Shown in pieces: positions 10,000-22,255 of a stretch of DNA of 64,000 nt. Made by a program: the position numbers and the translations under genes. Source of the stretch: Dugong dugon (lineage: Eukaryota; Chordata; Mammalia; Sirenia; Dugongidae); NCBI GenBank assembly GCA_030035585.1, contig CM057471.1, positions 95,481,819 to 95,545,818 of the forward strand, written 5' to 3'. Each line of letters opens with the position of its first letter. Within the stretch, counting starts at the first letter, position 1. A model generated the notes under the pieces. It ran no database searches. It saw nothing but the letters and a program-made list of their open reading frames with translations, and was not told the origin of the DNA.

Positions 10000-10430
10000 G
10001 ACCTAGGACGCAGGTTAACATGAACCAGATACCATTCTAGGAACTGAACTACAGACGACTTTCCAAAAACAAAAGATATACAACAGGGAATCAGAGAAAT
10101 CAATCAAAGGATGACAACAACATCAAAACAATGAAAGAGGGAACAAACGGCATAGGTATAGAACCTTCTAAAGGAGAAGAAGGCAAGGTGATACCAAGTA
10201 ACGGTAGACTGCTTCAAAATTATAAAGATAAGGGTAAAATTCATGGTAACCACAAAAAAAGTTAACAAACCAACTCATAAAAATAAAGACGAAAAACATA
10301 AAGTCTCAACAAAAACAAAACCTACAAAAACAAAAGAAATGAACACAAAATCCACAAACAAAAGGAACTCAGCACAAGAGAGTAAGAAGAACAAAGAAAA
10401 CTTCAGCATCACAAAAAAAAGCACTACAAA
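10000..10430 (+). other. Long L1 inter-ORF region (431 bp)
   Basis: A-rich spacer between ORF1 and ORF2; the human L1 spacer is about 63 bp. It contains the 63-codon lysine-rich frame described separately. Copy B begins inside it, at the position equivalent to about 10279-10284. Confidence 0.85.
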
Positions 10431-10434
10431 ATGA
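10243..10434 (+). CDS. Inter-ORF lysine-rich small ORF, overlapping ORF2 start by ATGA
   Basis: 63 residues starting at ATG 10243, very rich in Lys, Thr and Asn, with no recognised domain. Its TGA stop (10432-10434) overlaps the ORF2 ATG (10431-10433) as ATGA, an arrangement that could allow termination-reinitiation. A homologous frame of 88 codons with the same ATGA overlap lies in the much older L1 C (37556-37822), and a decayed homologue in L1 D (about 58577-58762, minus). The frame could be open simply because A-rich sequence has few stops, so translation is unproven. Confidence 0.45.
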   Translation: MVTTKKVNKPTHKNKDEKHKVSTKTKPTKTKEMNTKSTNKRNSAQESKKNKENFSITKKSTTK

Positions 10435-13400
10435 CAGCAACAAACTCACATCTATCAATAATTACACTGAACGTAAATGGACTCAATGCACCCATAAAGC
10501 GACGGAGAGTGGCAGAATGGATAAGAAAACAGGATCCATCTATTTGCTGTCTACAAGAGACACATCTTAGAAACAAAGATGTGAATTTATTAAAAATCAA
10601 AGGTTGGAAAAAAATATATCAAGCTAACAACTATCAAAAAAGAGCAGGAGTGGCAATTCTAATCTCAGATAAAATAGACTTTAAAACAAAATCTACCATA
10701 AAAGACAAAGAAGGACACTATATAATGATTAAGGGGATGATCCATCATGAAGACATAACCATAATAAATATCTATGCACCCAATGACAGGGCTCCAAAAT
10801 ACATAAAAAAAACTCTAACAGCACTGAAAAGAGAAATTGACAGTTCCACAATAATAGTAGGAGACTTCAACACACCACTCTCAGTAAAGGACAGAACAAC
10901 TAAAAAGAAACTTAGCAAAGATACAGAAGACCTAAAGGACACAATCAGCCAACTGGACCTCATAGACATATATAGAACACTCCATCCAACCGCTGCAAAG
11001 TACACATTCTTTTCCAATGCACATGGAACGTTCTCCAGAATAGACCACATCTTAGGCCACAGAGCAATCCTCAACAAGATCCAAAATGCTGAGATAATTC
11101 ACAGTATCTTCTCTGACCACAATGCCATCAAGGTAGAAATTAACACTAGAAAGAGCAAGGAAAAAAAATCAAACACATGGAAACTGAATAATAATCTGCT
11201 TACACATCAATGGGTAATAGAAGAAATCAGAGATGGAATTAAAAAATTCCTAGAATCAAATGAAAATGAAAACACATCATACCAAAACCTTTGGGACACA
11301 GCAAAGGCAGTCCTCAGAGGACAATTTATAGCAATAGATGCACATATCCAAAAAGAAGAAAGGGACAAAATCAAAACATTAACTACAGAACTCAAACAAA
11401 TAGAAAGAGAACAACAAAAAAAGCCTACAACCACCAGAAGAAAGGAAATAGTAAAGATCAGAGCAGAAATCAATGAAATAGAGAACAGAAAAACAATAGA
11501 AAGAATCAACAAAACCAAAAGTTGGTTCTTTGAAAGAATCAACAAAATCGACAAACCACTGGCCAGACTGACAAAAGAAAAACAGCAGAGGGCACAAATA
11601 ACCCAAATAAGAAATGAAATGGGGGACATTACAACAGACCCAACTGAAATAAAAAGGATTATAACAGAATATTATGAAAAACTATATTCCAACAAATTTG
11701 AAAACCTAGAGGAAATGGATAAATTTCTAGAAACATACGGCCTACCCAAACTACAACAAAGTGATATTGAAAATCTGAACAGACCCATAACAAGAGAAGA
11801 GATTGAAAAGGTAATAAAAAAACTCCCAACCAAAAAAAGCCCTGGCCCAGATGGCTTCACTGGAGAATTCTACAAAACATTTACAGAAGAGCTCGTACCA
11901 GTTCTACTCAAGTTATTTCAGAGCATAGAAGAGGAAGCAACACTTCCAAATTCATTCTATGAAGCCAGCATAACGCTGATACCAAAACCAGGCAAAGACA
12001 TCACAAAAAAAGAAAATTACAGACCAATATCTCTCATGAATATAGATGCAAAAATTCTGAACAAAATTTTAGCCAATAGAATTCAGTATCATATCAAAAA
12101 AATAATACACCACGACCAAGTAGGATTCATACCAGGTATGCAAGGATGGTTTAACATTAGAAAATCCATCAACGTAATCCACCACATAAATAAAAGGAAA
12201 GAAAAAAATCACATGATTATCTCAATTGATGCAGAAAAGGCATTTGACAAAGTCCAACACCCATTCCTGATAAAAGCTCTCAATAAAATAGGTATAGAAG
12301 GGAAATTTCTCAACATCATAAAGGGCATCTATGCAAAACCAACAGCTAACATCATTCTTAATGGAGAAAGGCTGAAAACATTCCCCCTGAAAACAGGAAC
12401 AAGACAAGGATGCCCTTTATCACCACTCCTATTTAACATTGTGCTGGAAGTTCTCGCTAGAGCAGTAAGGCAAGAGAAAGAAATAAAGGGCATCCAAATT
12501 GGTAATGAAGAAGTTAAACTCTCCCTGTTTGCAGATGATATGATACTATACATAGAAAACCCTAAAGACTCCACGAGAAATTTACTGGAACTAATAGAAA
12601 GATTCAGCAGAGTAGCAGGATACAAGATAAACATTCAAAAATCAGTTGGATTCCTATACACCAGTAAAGAGAACGATGAAAAGGAGATCAGGAAATCAAT
12701 ACCATTTTCAATAGCCCCTAAAAAGATAAAATACTTGGGAATAAATCTGACCAGGAATATAAAAGACCTATACAAAGAAAACTACAAAACACTGCTGCAT
12801 GAAACCCAAAGGGATCTACATAAATGGAAAAACATACCATGCTCATGGATAGGCAGACTCAACATTGTGAAAATGGCAATTCTACCTAAAGCAATTTACA
12901 AATACAATGCAATTCCGATACAAATACCAACAACATTCTTCAAAGAGATGGAAAAACTAATTATTAACTTTATATGGAAAGGGAAGAAACCCCGAATAAG
13001 TAAAGCACTACTGAAGAAGAAGAATAAAGTTGGAGGACTCACACTACCTGACTTGAGAACCTACTATACAGCTACAGTACTCAAAACAGCCTGGTACTGG
13101 TACAACAACAGAGACATTGACCAATGGAACAGAATTGAGAACTCAGATGTAAATCCATCCACCTACGGTCACCTGATTTTTGACAAGGGCCCAAAATACA
13201 TCAAATGGGGAAAAGACAGTCTTTTTAACAAATGGTGCTGGCAAAACTGGATATCCATTTGTAGAAAAATGAAACAGGACCCATACCTCACACCATATAC
13301 AAAAACTACTTCAAAATGGATCAAAGACCTGAATATAAAGCCTCAAACTATAAAATTCATAGAAGAAAAAATAGGACCAACACTTCAGACCTTAATACAT

Positions 13401-14252
13401 GGCATTAACAGGATACAAACCATAAACATCAACACAAAAAACCCAACAGATAAACTAGATAATTGGGATCTTCTAAAAATCAAACATCTATGCTCTTCAA
13501 AAGATTTCACCAAAAGAGTTAAAAGAGAACCTACAGACTGGGAAAAAATTTTTGGACAGTACAAGTCAGACAAAGGTCTAATCTCCATAATCTACAAGAA
13601 AATCCAACACCTCTACAACAAAAAGACAACCAATCCTATCAAAAAATGGGCAAAGGAAATGAACAGACACTTCACCAAGGAAGACATTCAAATGGCCAAC
13701 AGACACATGAGGAAATGCTCGCGATCACTAGCCATTAGAGAAATGCAAATTAAAACCACAATGAGATACCATCTCACCCCGGCATTACTGGCACGAATCA
13801 AAAACACTGGAAATAACAAATGTTGGAGGGGCTGCGGGGAGACGGGAACTCTTATACACTGCTGGTGGGAATGCAAAATGATACAGCCATTTTGGAAAAT
13901 GATATGGCGTTTCCTCAGAAAGCTAGAAATAGACGTACCATTCGATCCAGCAATCCCACTCCTAGGAATATATCCTAGAGAAATAAGAGTCATCACTCGA
14001 ATAGACATATGCACACCTATGTTCATGGCAGCATTATTCACAATAGCAAAACGATGGAAACAACCTCGATGTCCATCAACAGACGAATGGATACACAAAC
14101 TATGGTACATACACACAATGGAGTACTATGCAACGAGAAAGAACAATGAATCGGTGAACCATCTCATAACATGGATGAAACTGGAGGACATCATGCTGAG
14201 TGAAATAAGTCAATCACAAAAGGACAAATATTGTATGAGACCTCTATTGTAA
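10431..14252 (+). CDS. L1-ORF2: L1 ORF2 protein (copy A), endonuclease-reverse transcriptase, intact
   Basis: 1,273-residue protein that nicks target DNA and copies L1 RNA by target-primed reverse transcription; human ORF2p is 1,275 residues. The N-terminal apurinic-type endonuclease has the expected residues at positions identical to human: D145 and N147 (GDFN), D205 (SRIDH), and S228-D229-H230. The reverse transcriptase has a thumb/finger region with KKSPGPDGF and the catalytic FADD at residues 700-703 (nt 12528-12539). The C-terminal cysteine motif is C1131-X3-C1135-X7-H1143-X4-C1148. No stop or frameshift occurs. The start overlaps the stop of the upstream small ORF (ATGA). All known catalytic positions are intact, so it is a candidate active element. 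Confidence 0.96.
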   Translation: MTATNSHLSIITLNVNGLNAPIKRRRVAEWIRKQDPSICCLQETHLRNKDVNLLKIKGWKKIYQANNYQKRAGVAILISDKIDFKTKSTIKDKEGHYIMIKGMIHHEDITIINIYAPNDRAPKYIKKTLTALKREIDSSTIIVGDFNTPLSVKDRTTKKKLSKDTEDLKDTISQLDLIDIYRTLHPTAAKYTFFSNAHGTFSRIDHILGHRAILNKIQNAEIIHSIFSDHNAIKVEINTRKSKEKKSNTWKLNNNLLTHQWVIEEIRDGIKKFLESNENENTSYQNLWDTAKAVLRGQFIAIDAHIQKEERDKIKTLTTELKQIEREQQKKPTTTRRKEIVKIRAEINEIENRKTIERINKTKSWFFERINKIDKPLARLTKEKQQRAQITQIRNEMGDITTDPTEIKRIITEYYEKLYSNKFENLEEMDKFLETYGLPKLQQSDIENLNRPITREEIEKVIKKLPTKKSPGPDGFTGEFYKTFTEELVPVLLKLFQSIEEEATLPNSFYEASITLIPKPGKDITKKENYRPISLMNIDAKILNKILANRIQYHIKKIIHHDQVGFIPGMQGWFNIRKSINVIHHINKRKEKNHMIISIDAEKAFDKVQHPFLIKALNKIGIEGKFLNIIKGIYAKPTANIILNGERLKTFPLKTGTRQGCPLSPLLFNIVLEVLARAVRQEKEIKGIQIGNEEVKLSLFADDMILYIENPKDSTRNLLELIERFSRVAGYKINIQKSVGFLYTSKENDEKEIRKSIPFSIAPKKIKYLGINLTRNIKDLYKENYKTLLHETQRDLHKWKNIPCSWIGRLNIVKMAILPKAIYKYNAIPIQIPTTFFKEMEKLIINFIWKGKKPRISKALLKKKNKVGGLTLPDLRTYYTATVLKTAWYWYNNRDIDQWNRIENSDVNPSTYGHLIFDKGPKYIKWGKDSLFNKWCWQNWISICRKMKQDPYLTPYTKTTSKWIKDLNIKPQTIKFIEEKIGPTLQTLIHGINRIQTININTKNPTDKLDNWDLLKIKHLCSSKDFTKRVKREPTDWEKIFGQYKSDKGLISIIYKKIQHLYNKKTTNPIKKWAKEMNRHFTKEDIQMANRHMRKCSRSLAIREMQIKTTMRYHLTPALLARIKNTGNNKCWRGCGETGTLIHCWWECKMIQPFWKMIWRFLRKLEIDVPFDPAIPLLGIYPREIRVITRIDICTPMFMAALFTIAKRWKQPRCPSTDEWIHKLWYIHTMEYYATRKNNESVNHLITWMKLEDIMLSEISQSQKDKYCMRPLL

Positions 14253-15278
14253 AAACCCATGAAAAAATTCACATGCAAAATGTAACAATCCTTGTTGGTT
14301 ACCAGGGATGGGAGGGGGGGGGGGAATACTAAATAGGTAATAGGTAAGTGGTAACTTGGGTGAGAGATGAGATAGTACATAGTACAGGGGAAACTAACAC
14401 AACCTGCACAAGGAAAGGTCATGGAGGCCCTATAGACACATCCAAACCCCCCGAGGGACTGAGTTGTTGGACGGAGGGCTCTGGGGACCATGATCTCGGG
14501 GAACATCTAGCTCAATTGGCATGACACTACTTATAAAGATAATGCTCTACATTCTACCTTGGTGAGTAGTGTCTGGGGTCTTAAAAGCCTATGAGCGGCC
14601 ATCTAAGATACTCCACTGATCTCATCCCTTCGGGAACAAGGGAGAACGAAGAGAACAGGATACAAGGAAAAGATTAGTCCGAAGGACTAATGGTCCACAG
14701 CTACCAAGGCCTCCACGGGACTGAGCCCAGTACAGCTGGATGGTGCCCGGCTACCACCAATGACTCCTCTGACCAGGATCACAACAGAGGGTTCTGGGCA
14801 GAGCTGGAGTAGGATGTAGAGTATAATTTTAACTCCCAAAAAAAAAAAAAAAAAAAAAAAGAAGACCAGATATACTGGCCTAAAGAATACTAGAGAAACC
14901 TCGAGAGTGTGGCCCCCAGACACCCTTTCAGCTCAGAGGGGAAGTTACCTTCAAGGTTCGATGTTAAGCCTGGGAATGGACACCCCAGTAAAACTAAATG
15001 GGACTAACGATGTACAGGAGTCCGGTGACAAAGGCCAGAAGGCAGAGGGAGAGTAGGAAACTGATGATAAGGAACACAAATTGAATAAGGACACTGTCGA
15101 TGTATTGTGAGATTGTTGACCACTGCTATAGGGCAACATTTGTAGTAACTATTAAATGGGAGGCTGTTTTGTCCTGTAAGCCTTCATCTTGGGCGAGAAT
15201 GGCAGCACGATTGGAAGAGCATAGTCAATATCACTTAAATGTGTAAGTAAAAAGTTTTGAAATGGTGTTTAAATAAAA

Positions 15279-15309
<31 letters not shown>

Positions 15310-15774
15310 AAACAAATGAGACTAAAGAGGTACAATAGTCCACTGACAAGGTCCAGAAGACAGAAGGGGACAAGGAAGCCCCCTGGTGATAGGGAACACA
15401 AGGTGGAGTAAGGATATTCTTGATGTGCTGTGAGATTGTTAACCATTGTCATAGGGCAACATGTGTAGTAACTGTTAAATGAATAAGTATTTTTTCTGTA
15501 AGCCTTCATCTTAAGTGAGAATAACAGCACAGTTGGAAGAGCGTAGTCAATGTCACTGAACTGTGAATGTAGAAATTTTTGAAACGGTGTATCTTTGGCC
15601 ATCTGTAATTTTCATCAAAAAAAAAGGTTGAGAATTTAGAGGCTTAATACGTTGTGGGGTTGTTAACCAATGTCAAAAAACAACATGTGTACTACTATTT
15701 CATGAGAAACTATTTGCTCTGTAAGCTTTCACCTGAAGTACAATAAAATATATATTAAAAAAAAAAAAAAAAAA
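14253..15774 (+). other. L1 copy A 3'UTR with internally repeated modules and poly(A)
   Basis: Three related segments follow one another: about 15003-15237, 15318-15560 and 15628-15745. Each contains a version of gattgttaaccattgtcatagggcaacatgtgtagtaact...ctgtaagccttcatctt. The 3' end is acaataaaatatatatt followed by 18 A. The same organisation is present in copy B. Confidence 0.8.
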
Positions 15775-18700
15775 TAAAGACGAAAAACATAAAGTCTCAA
15801 CAAAAACAAAACCTACAAAAACAAAAGAAATGAACACAAAATCCACAAACAAAAGGAACTCAGCACAAGAGAGTAAGAAGAACAAAGAAAACTTCAGCAT
15901 CACAAAAAAAAGCACTACAAAATGACAGCAACAAATTCACATCTATCAATAATTACACTGAACGTAAATGGACTCAATGCACCCATAAAGCGACGGAGAG
16001 TGGCAGAATGGATAAGAAAACAGGATCCATCTATTTGCTGTCTACAAGAGACACATCTTAGAAACAAAGATGTGAATTTATTAAAAATCAAAGGTTGGAA
16101 AAAAATATATCAAGCTAACAACTATCAAAAAAGAGCAGGAGTGGCAATTCTAATCTCAGATAAAATAGACTTTAAAACAAAATCTACCATAAAAGACAAA
16201 GAAGGACACTATATAATGATTAAGGGGATGATCCATCATGAAGACATAACCATAATAAATATCTATGCACCCAATGACAGGGCTCCAAAATACATAAAAA
16301 AAACTCTAACAGCACTGAAAAGAGAAATTGACAGTTCCACAATAATAGTAGGAGACTTCAACACACCACTCTCAGTAAAGGACAGAACAACTAAAAAGAA
16401 ACTCAGCAAAGATACAGCAGACCTAAAGGACACAATCAGCCAACTGGACCTCATAGACATATATAGAACAATCCATCCAACCGCTGCAAAGTACACATTC
16501 TTTTCCAATGCACATGGAACGTTCTCCAGAATAGACCACATCTTAGGCCACAGAGCAATCCTTAACAAGATCCAAAATGCTGAGATAATTCACAGTATCT
16601 TCTCTGACCACAATGCCATCAAGGTAGAAATTAACACTAGAAAGAGCAAGGAAAAAAAATCAAACACATGGAAACTGAATAATAATCTGCTTACACATCA
16701 ATGGGTAATAGAAGAAATCAGAGACGGAATTAAAACATTCCTAGAATCAAATGAAAATGAAAACACATCATACCAAAACCTTTAGGACACAGCAAAGGCA
16801 GTCCTCAGAGGACAATTTATAGCAATAGATGCACATATCAAAAAAGAAGAAAGGGACAAAATCAAAACATTAACTACAGAACTCAAACAAATAGAAAGAG
16901 AACAACAAAAAAAGCCTACAACCACCGGAAGAAAGGAAATAGTAAAGATCAGAGCAGAAATCAATGAAATAGAGAACAGAAAAACAATAGAAAGAATCAA
17001 CAAAACCAAAAGTTGGTTCTTTGAAAGAATCAACAAAATCGACAAACCACTGGCCAGACTGACAAAAGAAAAACAGCAGAGGGCACAAATAACCCAAATA
17101 AGAAATGAAATGGGGGACATTACAACAGACCCAACTGAAATAAAAAGGATTATAACAGAATATTATGAAAAACTATATTCCAACAAATTTGAAAACCTAG
17201 AGGAAATGGATAAATTTCTAGAAACATACGGCCTACCCAAACTACAACAAAGTGATATTGAAAATCTGAACAGACCCATAACAAGAGAAGAGATTGAAAA
17301 GGTAATAAAAAAACTCCCAACCAAAAAAAGCCCTGGCCCAGATGGCTTCACTGGAGAATTCTACAAAACATTTACAGAAGAGCTCGTACCAGTTCTACTC
17401 AAGTTATTTCAGAGCATAGAAGAGGAAGCAACACTTCCAAATTCATTCTATGAAGCCAGCATAACGCTGATACCAAAACCAGGCAAAGACATCACAAAAA
17501 AAGAAAATTACAGACCAATATCTCTCATGAATATAGATGCAAAAATTCTGAACAAAATTCTAGCCAATAGAATTCAGTATCATATCAAAAAAATAATACA
17601 CCACGACCAAGTAGGATTCATACCAGGTATGCAAGGATGGTTTAACATTAGAAAATCCATCAACGTAATCCACCACATAAATAAAAGGAAAGAAAAAAAT
17701 CACATGATTATCTCAATTGATGCAGAAAAGGCATTTGACAAAGTCCAACACCCATTCCTGATAAAAGCTCTCAATAAAATAGGTATAGAAGGGAAATTTC
17801 TCAACATCATAAAGGGCATCTATGCAAAACCAACAGCCAACATCATTCTTAATGGAGAAAGGCTGAAAACATTCCCCCTGAAAACAGGAACAAGACAAGG
17901 ATGCCCTTTATCACCACTCCTATTTAACATTGTGCTGGAAGTTCTAGCTAGAGCAGTAAGGCAAGAAAAAGGAATAAAGGGCATCCAAATTGGTAATGAA
18001 GAAGTTAAACTCTCCCTGTTTGCAGATGATATGATACTATACATAGAAAACCCTAAAGACTCCACGAGAAATTTACTGGAAGTAATAGAAAGATTCAGCA
18101 GAGTAGCAGGATACAAGATAAACATTCAAAAATCAGTTGGATTCCTATACACCGGTAAAGAGAACGATGAAAAGGAGATCAGGAAATCAATACCATTTTC
18201 AATAGCCCCTAAAAAGATAAAATACTTAGGAATAAATCTGACCAGGAATATAAAAGACCTATACAAAGAAAACTACAAAACACTGCTGCATGAAACCCAA
18301 AGGGATCTACATAAATGGAAAAACATACCATGCTCATGGATAGGCAGACTCAACATTGTGAAAATGGCAATTCTACCTAAAGCAATCTACAAATACAATG
18401 CAATTCCGATACAAATACCAACAACATTCTTCAAAGAGATGGAAAAACTAATTATTAACTTTATATGGAAAGGGAAGAAACCTCGAATAAGTAAAGCACT
18501 ACTGAAGAAGAAGAATAAAGTTGGAGGACTCACACTACCTGACTTGAGAACCTACTATACAGCTACAGTACTCAAAACAGCCTGGTACTGGTACAACAAC
18601 AGAGACATTGACCAATGGAACAGAATTGAGAACTCAGATGTAAATCCATCCACCTACGGTCACCTGATTTTTGACAAGGGCCCAAAATACATCAAATGGG

Positions 18701-21264
18701 GAAAAGACAGTCTTTTTAACAAATGGTGCTGGCAAAACTGGATATCCATTTGTAGAAAAATGAAACAGGACCCATACCTCACACCATATACAAAAACTAC
18801 TTCAAAATGGATCAAAGACCTGAATATAAAGCCTCAAACTATAAAATTCATAGAAGAAAAAATAGGACCAACACTTCAGACCTTAATACATGGCATTAAC
18901 AGGATACAAACCATAAACATCAACACAAAAAACCCAACAGATAAACTAGATAATTGGGATCTTCTAAAAATCAAACATCTATGCTCTTCAAAAGATTTCA
19001 CCAAAAGAGTTAAAAGAGAACCTACAGACTGGGAAAAAATTTTTGGACAGTACAAGTCAGACAAAGGTCTAATCTCCATAATCTACAAGAAAATCCAACA
19101 CCTCTACAACAAAAAGACAACCAATCCTATCAAAAAATGGGCAAAGGAAATGAACAGACACTTCACCAAGGAAGACATTCAAATGGCCAACAGACACATG
19201 AGGAAATGCTCGCGATCACTAGCCATTAGAGAAATGCAAATTAAAACCACAATGAGATACCATCTCACCCCGGCATTACTGGCACGAATCAAAAACACTG
19301 GAAATAACAAATGTTGGAGGGGCTGTGGGGAGACGGGAACTCTTATACACTGCTGGTGGGAATGCAAAATGATACAGCCATTTTGGAAAATGATATGGCG
19401 TTTCCTCAGAAAGCTAGAAATAGACGTACCATTCGATCCAGCAATCCCACTCCTAGGAATATATCCTAGAGAAATAAGAGTCATCACTCGAATAGACATA
19501 TGCACACCTATGTTCATGGCAGCATTATTCACAATAGCAAAACGATGGAAACAACCTCGATGTCCATCAACAGACGAATGGATACACAAACTATGGTACA
19601 TACACACAATGGAGTACTATGCAACGAGAAAGAACAATGAATCGGTGAACCATCTCATAACATGGATGAAACTGGAGGACATCATGCTGAGTGAAATAAG
19701 TCAATCACAAAAGGACAAATATTGTATGAGACCTCTATTGTAAAAACCCATGAAAAAATTCACATGCAAAATGTAACAATCCTTGTTGGTTACCAGGGAT
19801 GGGAGGGGGGGGGATACTAAATAGGTAATAGGTAAGTGGTAACTTGGGTGAGAGATGAGATAGTACATAGTACAGGGGAAACTAACACAACCTGCACAAG
19901 GAAAGGTCATGGAGACCCTATAGACACATCCAAACCCCTCGAGGGACTGAGTTGTTGGACGGAGGGCTCTGGGGACCATGATCTCGGGGAACATCTAGCT
20001 CAATTGGCATGACACTACTTATAAAGATAATGCTCTACATTCTACCTTGGTGAGTAGTGTCTGGGGTCTTAAAAGCCTATGAGCGGCCATCTAAGATACT
20101 CCACTGATCTCATCCCTTCGGGAACAAGGGAGAACGAAGAGAACAGGATACAAGGAAAAGATTAGTCCGAAGGACTAATGGTCCACAGCTACCAAGGCCT
20201 CCACGGGACTGAGCCCAGTACAGCTGGATGGTGCCCGGCTACCACCAATGACTCCTCTGACCAGGATCACAACAGAGGGTTCTGGGCAGAGCTGGAGTAG
20301 GATGTAGAGCATAATTTTTACTCCCAAAAAAAAAAAAAAAAAAAAAGAAGACCAGATATACTGGCCTAAAGAATACTAGAGAAACCTCGAGAGTGTGGCC
20401 CCCAGACACCCTTTCAGCTCAGGGGGGAAGTTAACTTCAAGTTTCGATGTTAAGCCTGGGAATGGACACCCCAGTAAAACTAAATGGGACTAACGATGTA
20501 CAGGAGTCCGGTGACAAGGGCCAGAAGGCAGAGGGAGAGTAGGAAACTGATGATAAGGAACACAAATTGAATAAGGACACTGTCGATGTATTGTGAGATT
20601 GTTGACCACTGCTATAGGGCAACATTTGTAGTAACTATTAAATGGGAGGCTGTTTTGTCCTGTAAGCCTTCATCTTGGGCGAGAATGGCAGCACGATTGG
20701 AAGAGCATAGTCAATATCACTTAAATGTGTAAGTAAAAAGTTTTGAAATGGTGTTTAAATAAAATAAAAATAAATAAATAAATAAATAAACAAATGAGAC
20801 TAAAGAGGTACAATAGTCCACTGACAAGGTCCAGAAGACAGAAGGGGACAAGGAAGCCCCCTGGTGATAGGGAACACAAGGTGGAGTAAGGATATTCTTG
20901 ATGTGCTGTGAGATTGTTAACCATTGTCATAGGGCAACATGTGTAGTAACTGTTAAATGAAAAACTATTTTGTTCTGTAAGCCTTCATCTTAAGTGAGAA
21001 TAACAGCACAGTTGGAAGAGCGTAGTCAATGTCACTGAACTGTGAATGTAGAAAATTTTGAAACGGTGTATCTTTGGCCATCTGTAATTTTCATCAAAAA
21101 AAAAGGTTGAGAATTTAGAGGCTTAATACGTTGTGGGGTTGTTAACCAATGTAAAAAAAAAAAACAACATGTGTACTACTATTTCATGAGAAACTATTTG
21201 CTCTGTAAGCTTTCACCTGAAGTACAATAAAATATATATTAAAAAAAAAATAAAAAAATAAAAA
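15775..21264 (+). mobile_element. 5'-truncated L1 (copy B), near-identical to copy A
   Basis: Begins in the inter-ORF region and runs through ORF2 and the 3'UTR to an A-rich tail (about 21240-21264). Aligned to A with no gap through ORF2. I count nine amino-acid differences plus one stop in 1,273 codons and scattered 3'UTR changes, roughly 0.5% by eye. It lacks the 5'UTR and ORF1. The 3'UTR has a shorter G-tract and a shorter AAAT run than A. Confidence 0.92.
15922..19743 (+). pseudogene. L1-ORF2: L1 ORF2 (copy B), one nonsense mutation at codon 288
   Basis: Same length and frame as the copy A ORF2. The only break is TGG to TAG at 16783-16785 (codon 288), just after the endonuclease domain; no frameshift is present. 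The 5' frame (287 codons) covers the whole endonuclease domain (residues 1 to about 239). The frame from the next ATG (17110) is 877 codons and covers the reverse transcriptase (FADD retained) and the cysteine motif. Substitutions relative to A include E to A, L to I, K to T, Q to K and R to G upstream of the reverse transcriptase. Confidence 0.93.
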
Positions 21265-21439
21265 CATTAAAAAAAAAAAATACATTTTGACATAAGAAAT
21301 TTTTTGGAATTGGTGTTTCTGACAAAATCACCTTTGTGGTTATACTCTGCTTTTCAACACTGTCAGTACACACCAGCTATTAGGAAAGGCTGGTCAGAGA
21401 CTGGCCATGGTAGACATCCGCCATCTGGGTAGTATTTAA

Positions 21440-21975
21440 CTGTGATTAAATACTGTGTACTAAATGGTACATGTAGAAATTGTTGAATTGGCATATGTTT
21501 TGCTGTGTATATTCTCAACAACAACAACAAAATAGATATGATTTAAAAAAAAAGGGAAAGAAAAGATTGGAAAATGTGATACATACATACAATGGAATAT
21601 TACTCAGCCATAAAGAGAAATGAAGTCCTAAAATATGCTACAGCATGGATGAACCCTGAAAACATGCTGAGTGAAATAAGTCAGTCACAAAAGAACAGAT
21701 ATGTATGATCCTACTTATATAAAATATCTAGAGTAGGCAAGTGTATAGAGACCAAAGTTTATTGGTGGTTATCAGGGGTGGGGAAAGGAAGACACAATGC
21801 TTAGGGGTCACTAAGCTTCTGTTAAGAGTGACGGAAAAATCCAGGAGTAGTTAATGGTGATGATTGAACAACTTGATGAACATAATTAATGTCACTGAAC
21901 TGTACATGTGAAGATTGTTGAAATGGAAAATGTTTTGTTACCTATACATTTAACACACACACACAAACACAAAAG
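21440..21975 (+). mobile_element. Old L1 3' fragments
   Basis: Contains caatggaatattactcagccataaagagaaatgaa and ggtggttatcaggggtgggg, typical of the ORF2 C-terminus and 3'UTR of older mammalian L1s. It is preceded by a separate short L1 3' end (21440-21545, gtacatgtagaaattgttgaa). An (AC)n-rich tail occurs at about 21955-21970. Confidence 0.75.
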
Positions 21976-22059
21976 ATTTTTTGTCTGCTAGAATCTTGGG
22001 AAGGAAGATTTGGCAGCAAGGGTAGGCCAGTAAAGAAGGAAGGCAAGGGAAGAGATCAG

Positions 22060-22255
22060 CATCTGCTGAGCACTGCCATGTGCCTGTTAGATACTTCTAT
22101 TGTTTCCATTTGCTCACAGCCACTCTGCAGATGAGGTATTACTATCTCCATTTCACAGACGAAGCACCTAAGGCTCAGGGAGGAAAACTGACTTTTCCAA
22201 GAATATGACTCAGTGGCTAAGTCAAATTTGAGCCCATGCCTCTGAAACCTAGTCC
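22060..22255 (-). repeat. Ancient MIR/L2-type relic
   Basis: gatgaggtattactatctccatttcacagacgaagcacctaaggctcagg and the following gactcagtggctaagtcaaatttgagcccatgcctctg resemble the antisense of a MIR core. Strongly diverged; class is probable, family uncertain. Confidence 0.55.

Larger units (their letters stand above)
7257..15774 (+). mobile_element. Full-length young L1 (copy A) with intact ORF1 and ORF2
   Basis: Complete LINE-1 of about 8.5 kb: 5'UTR 7257-8949, ORF1 8950-9999, inter-ORF region 10000-10430, ORF2 10431-14252, 3'UTR 14253-15756, A-tail 15757-15774. Both ORFs are open throughout. The 3'UTR has a G-rich tract at about 14303-14326 (G-rich polypurine tracts are known in L1 3'UTRs), internal A-runs at about 14838, an (AAAT)n run at about 15284-15310, and repeated modules. 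Together these show a recent insertion from a potentially mobile lineage. Retrotransposition competence cannot be judged from sequence alone. Confidence 0.95.
7241..21290 (+). mobile_element. Composite tandem L1 insertion (copies A and B) within one target-site duplication
   Basis: The 16-bp target AAAAAATACATTTTGA occurs at 7241-7256 and again at about 21275-21290 (with a longer A-run), and nowhere at the A/B junction. Between the repeats lie a full-length L1 (A, 7257-15774) and a head-to-tail 5'-truncated L1 (B, about 15775-21264). The B sequence maps onto A with a constant offset of 5,491 bp from the inter-ORF region through the end of ORF2. At the junction, the poly(A) tail of A runs directly into the A-rich inter-ORF sequence of B (aaaataaagacg). 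Confidence 0.88.

Noticed and set aside
10772-14116. Minus-strand frames of 60-142 codons inside ORF2
   Set aside because: Shadows of the real ORF2; the same frames recur in copy B at the fixed 5,491-bp offset.
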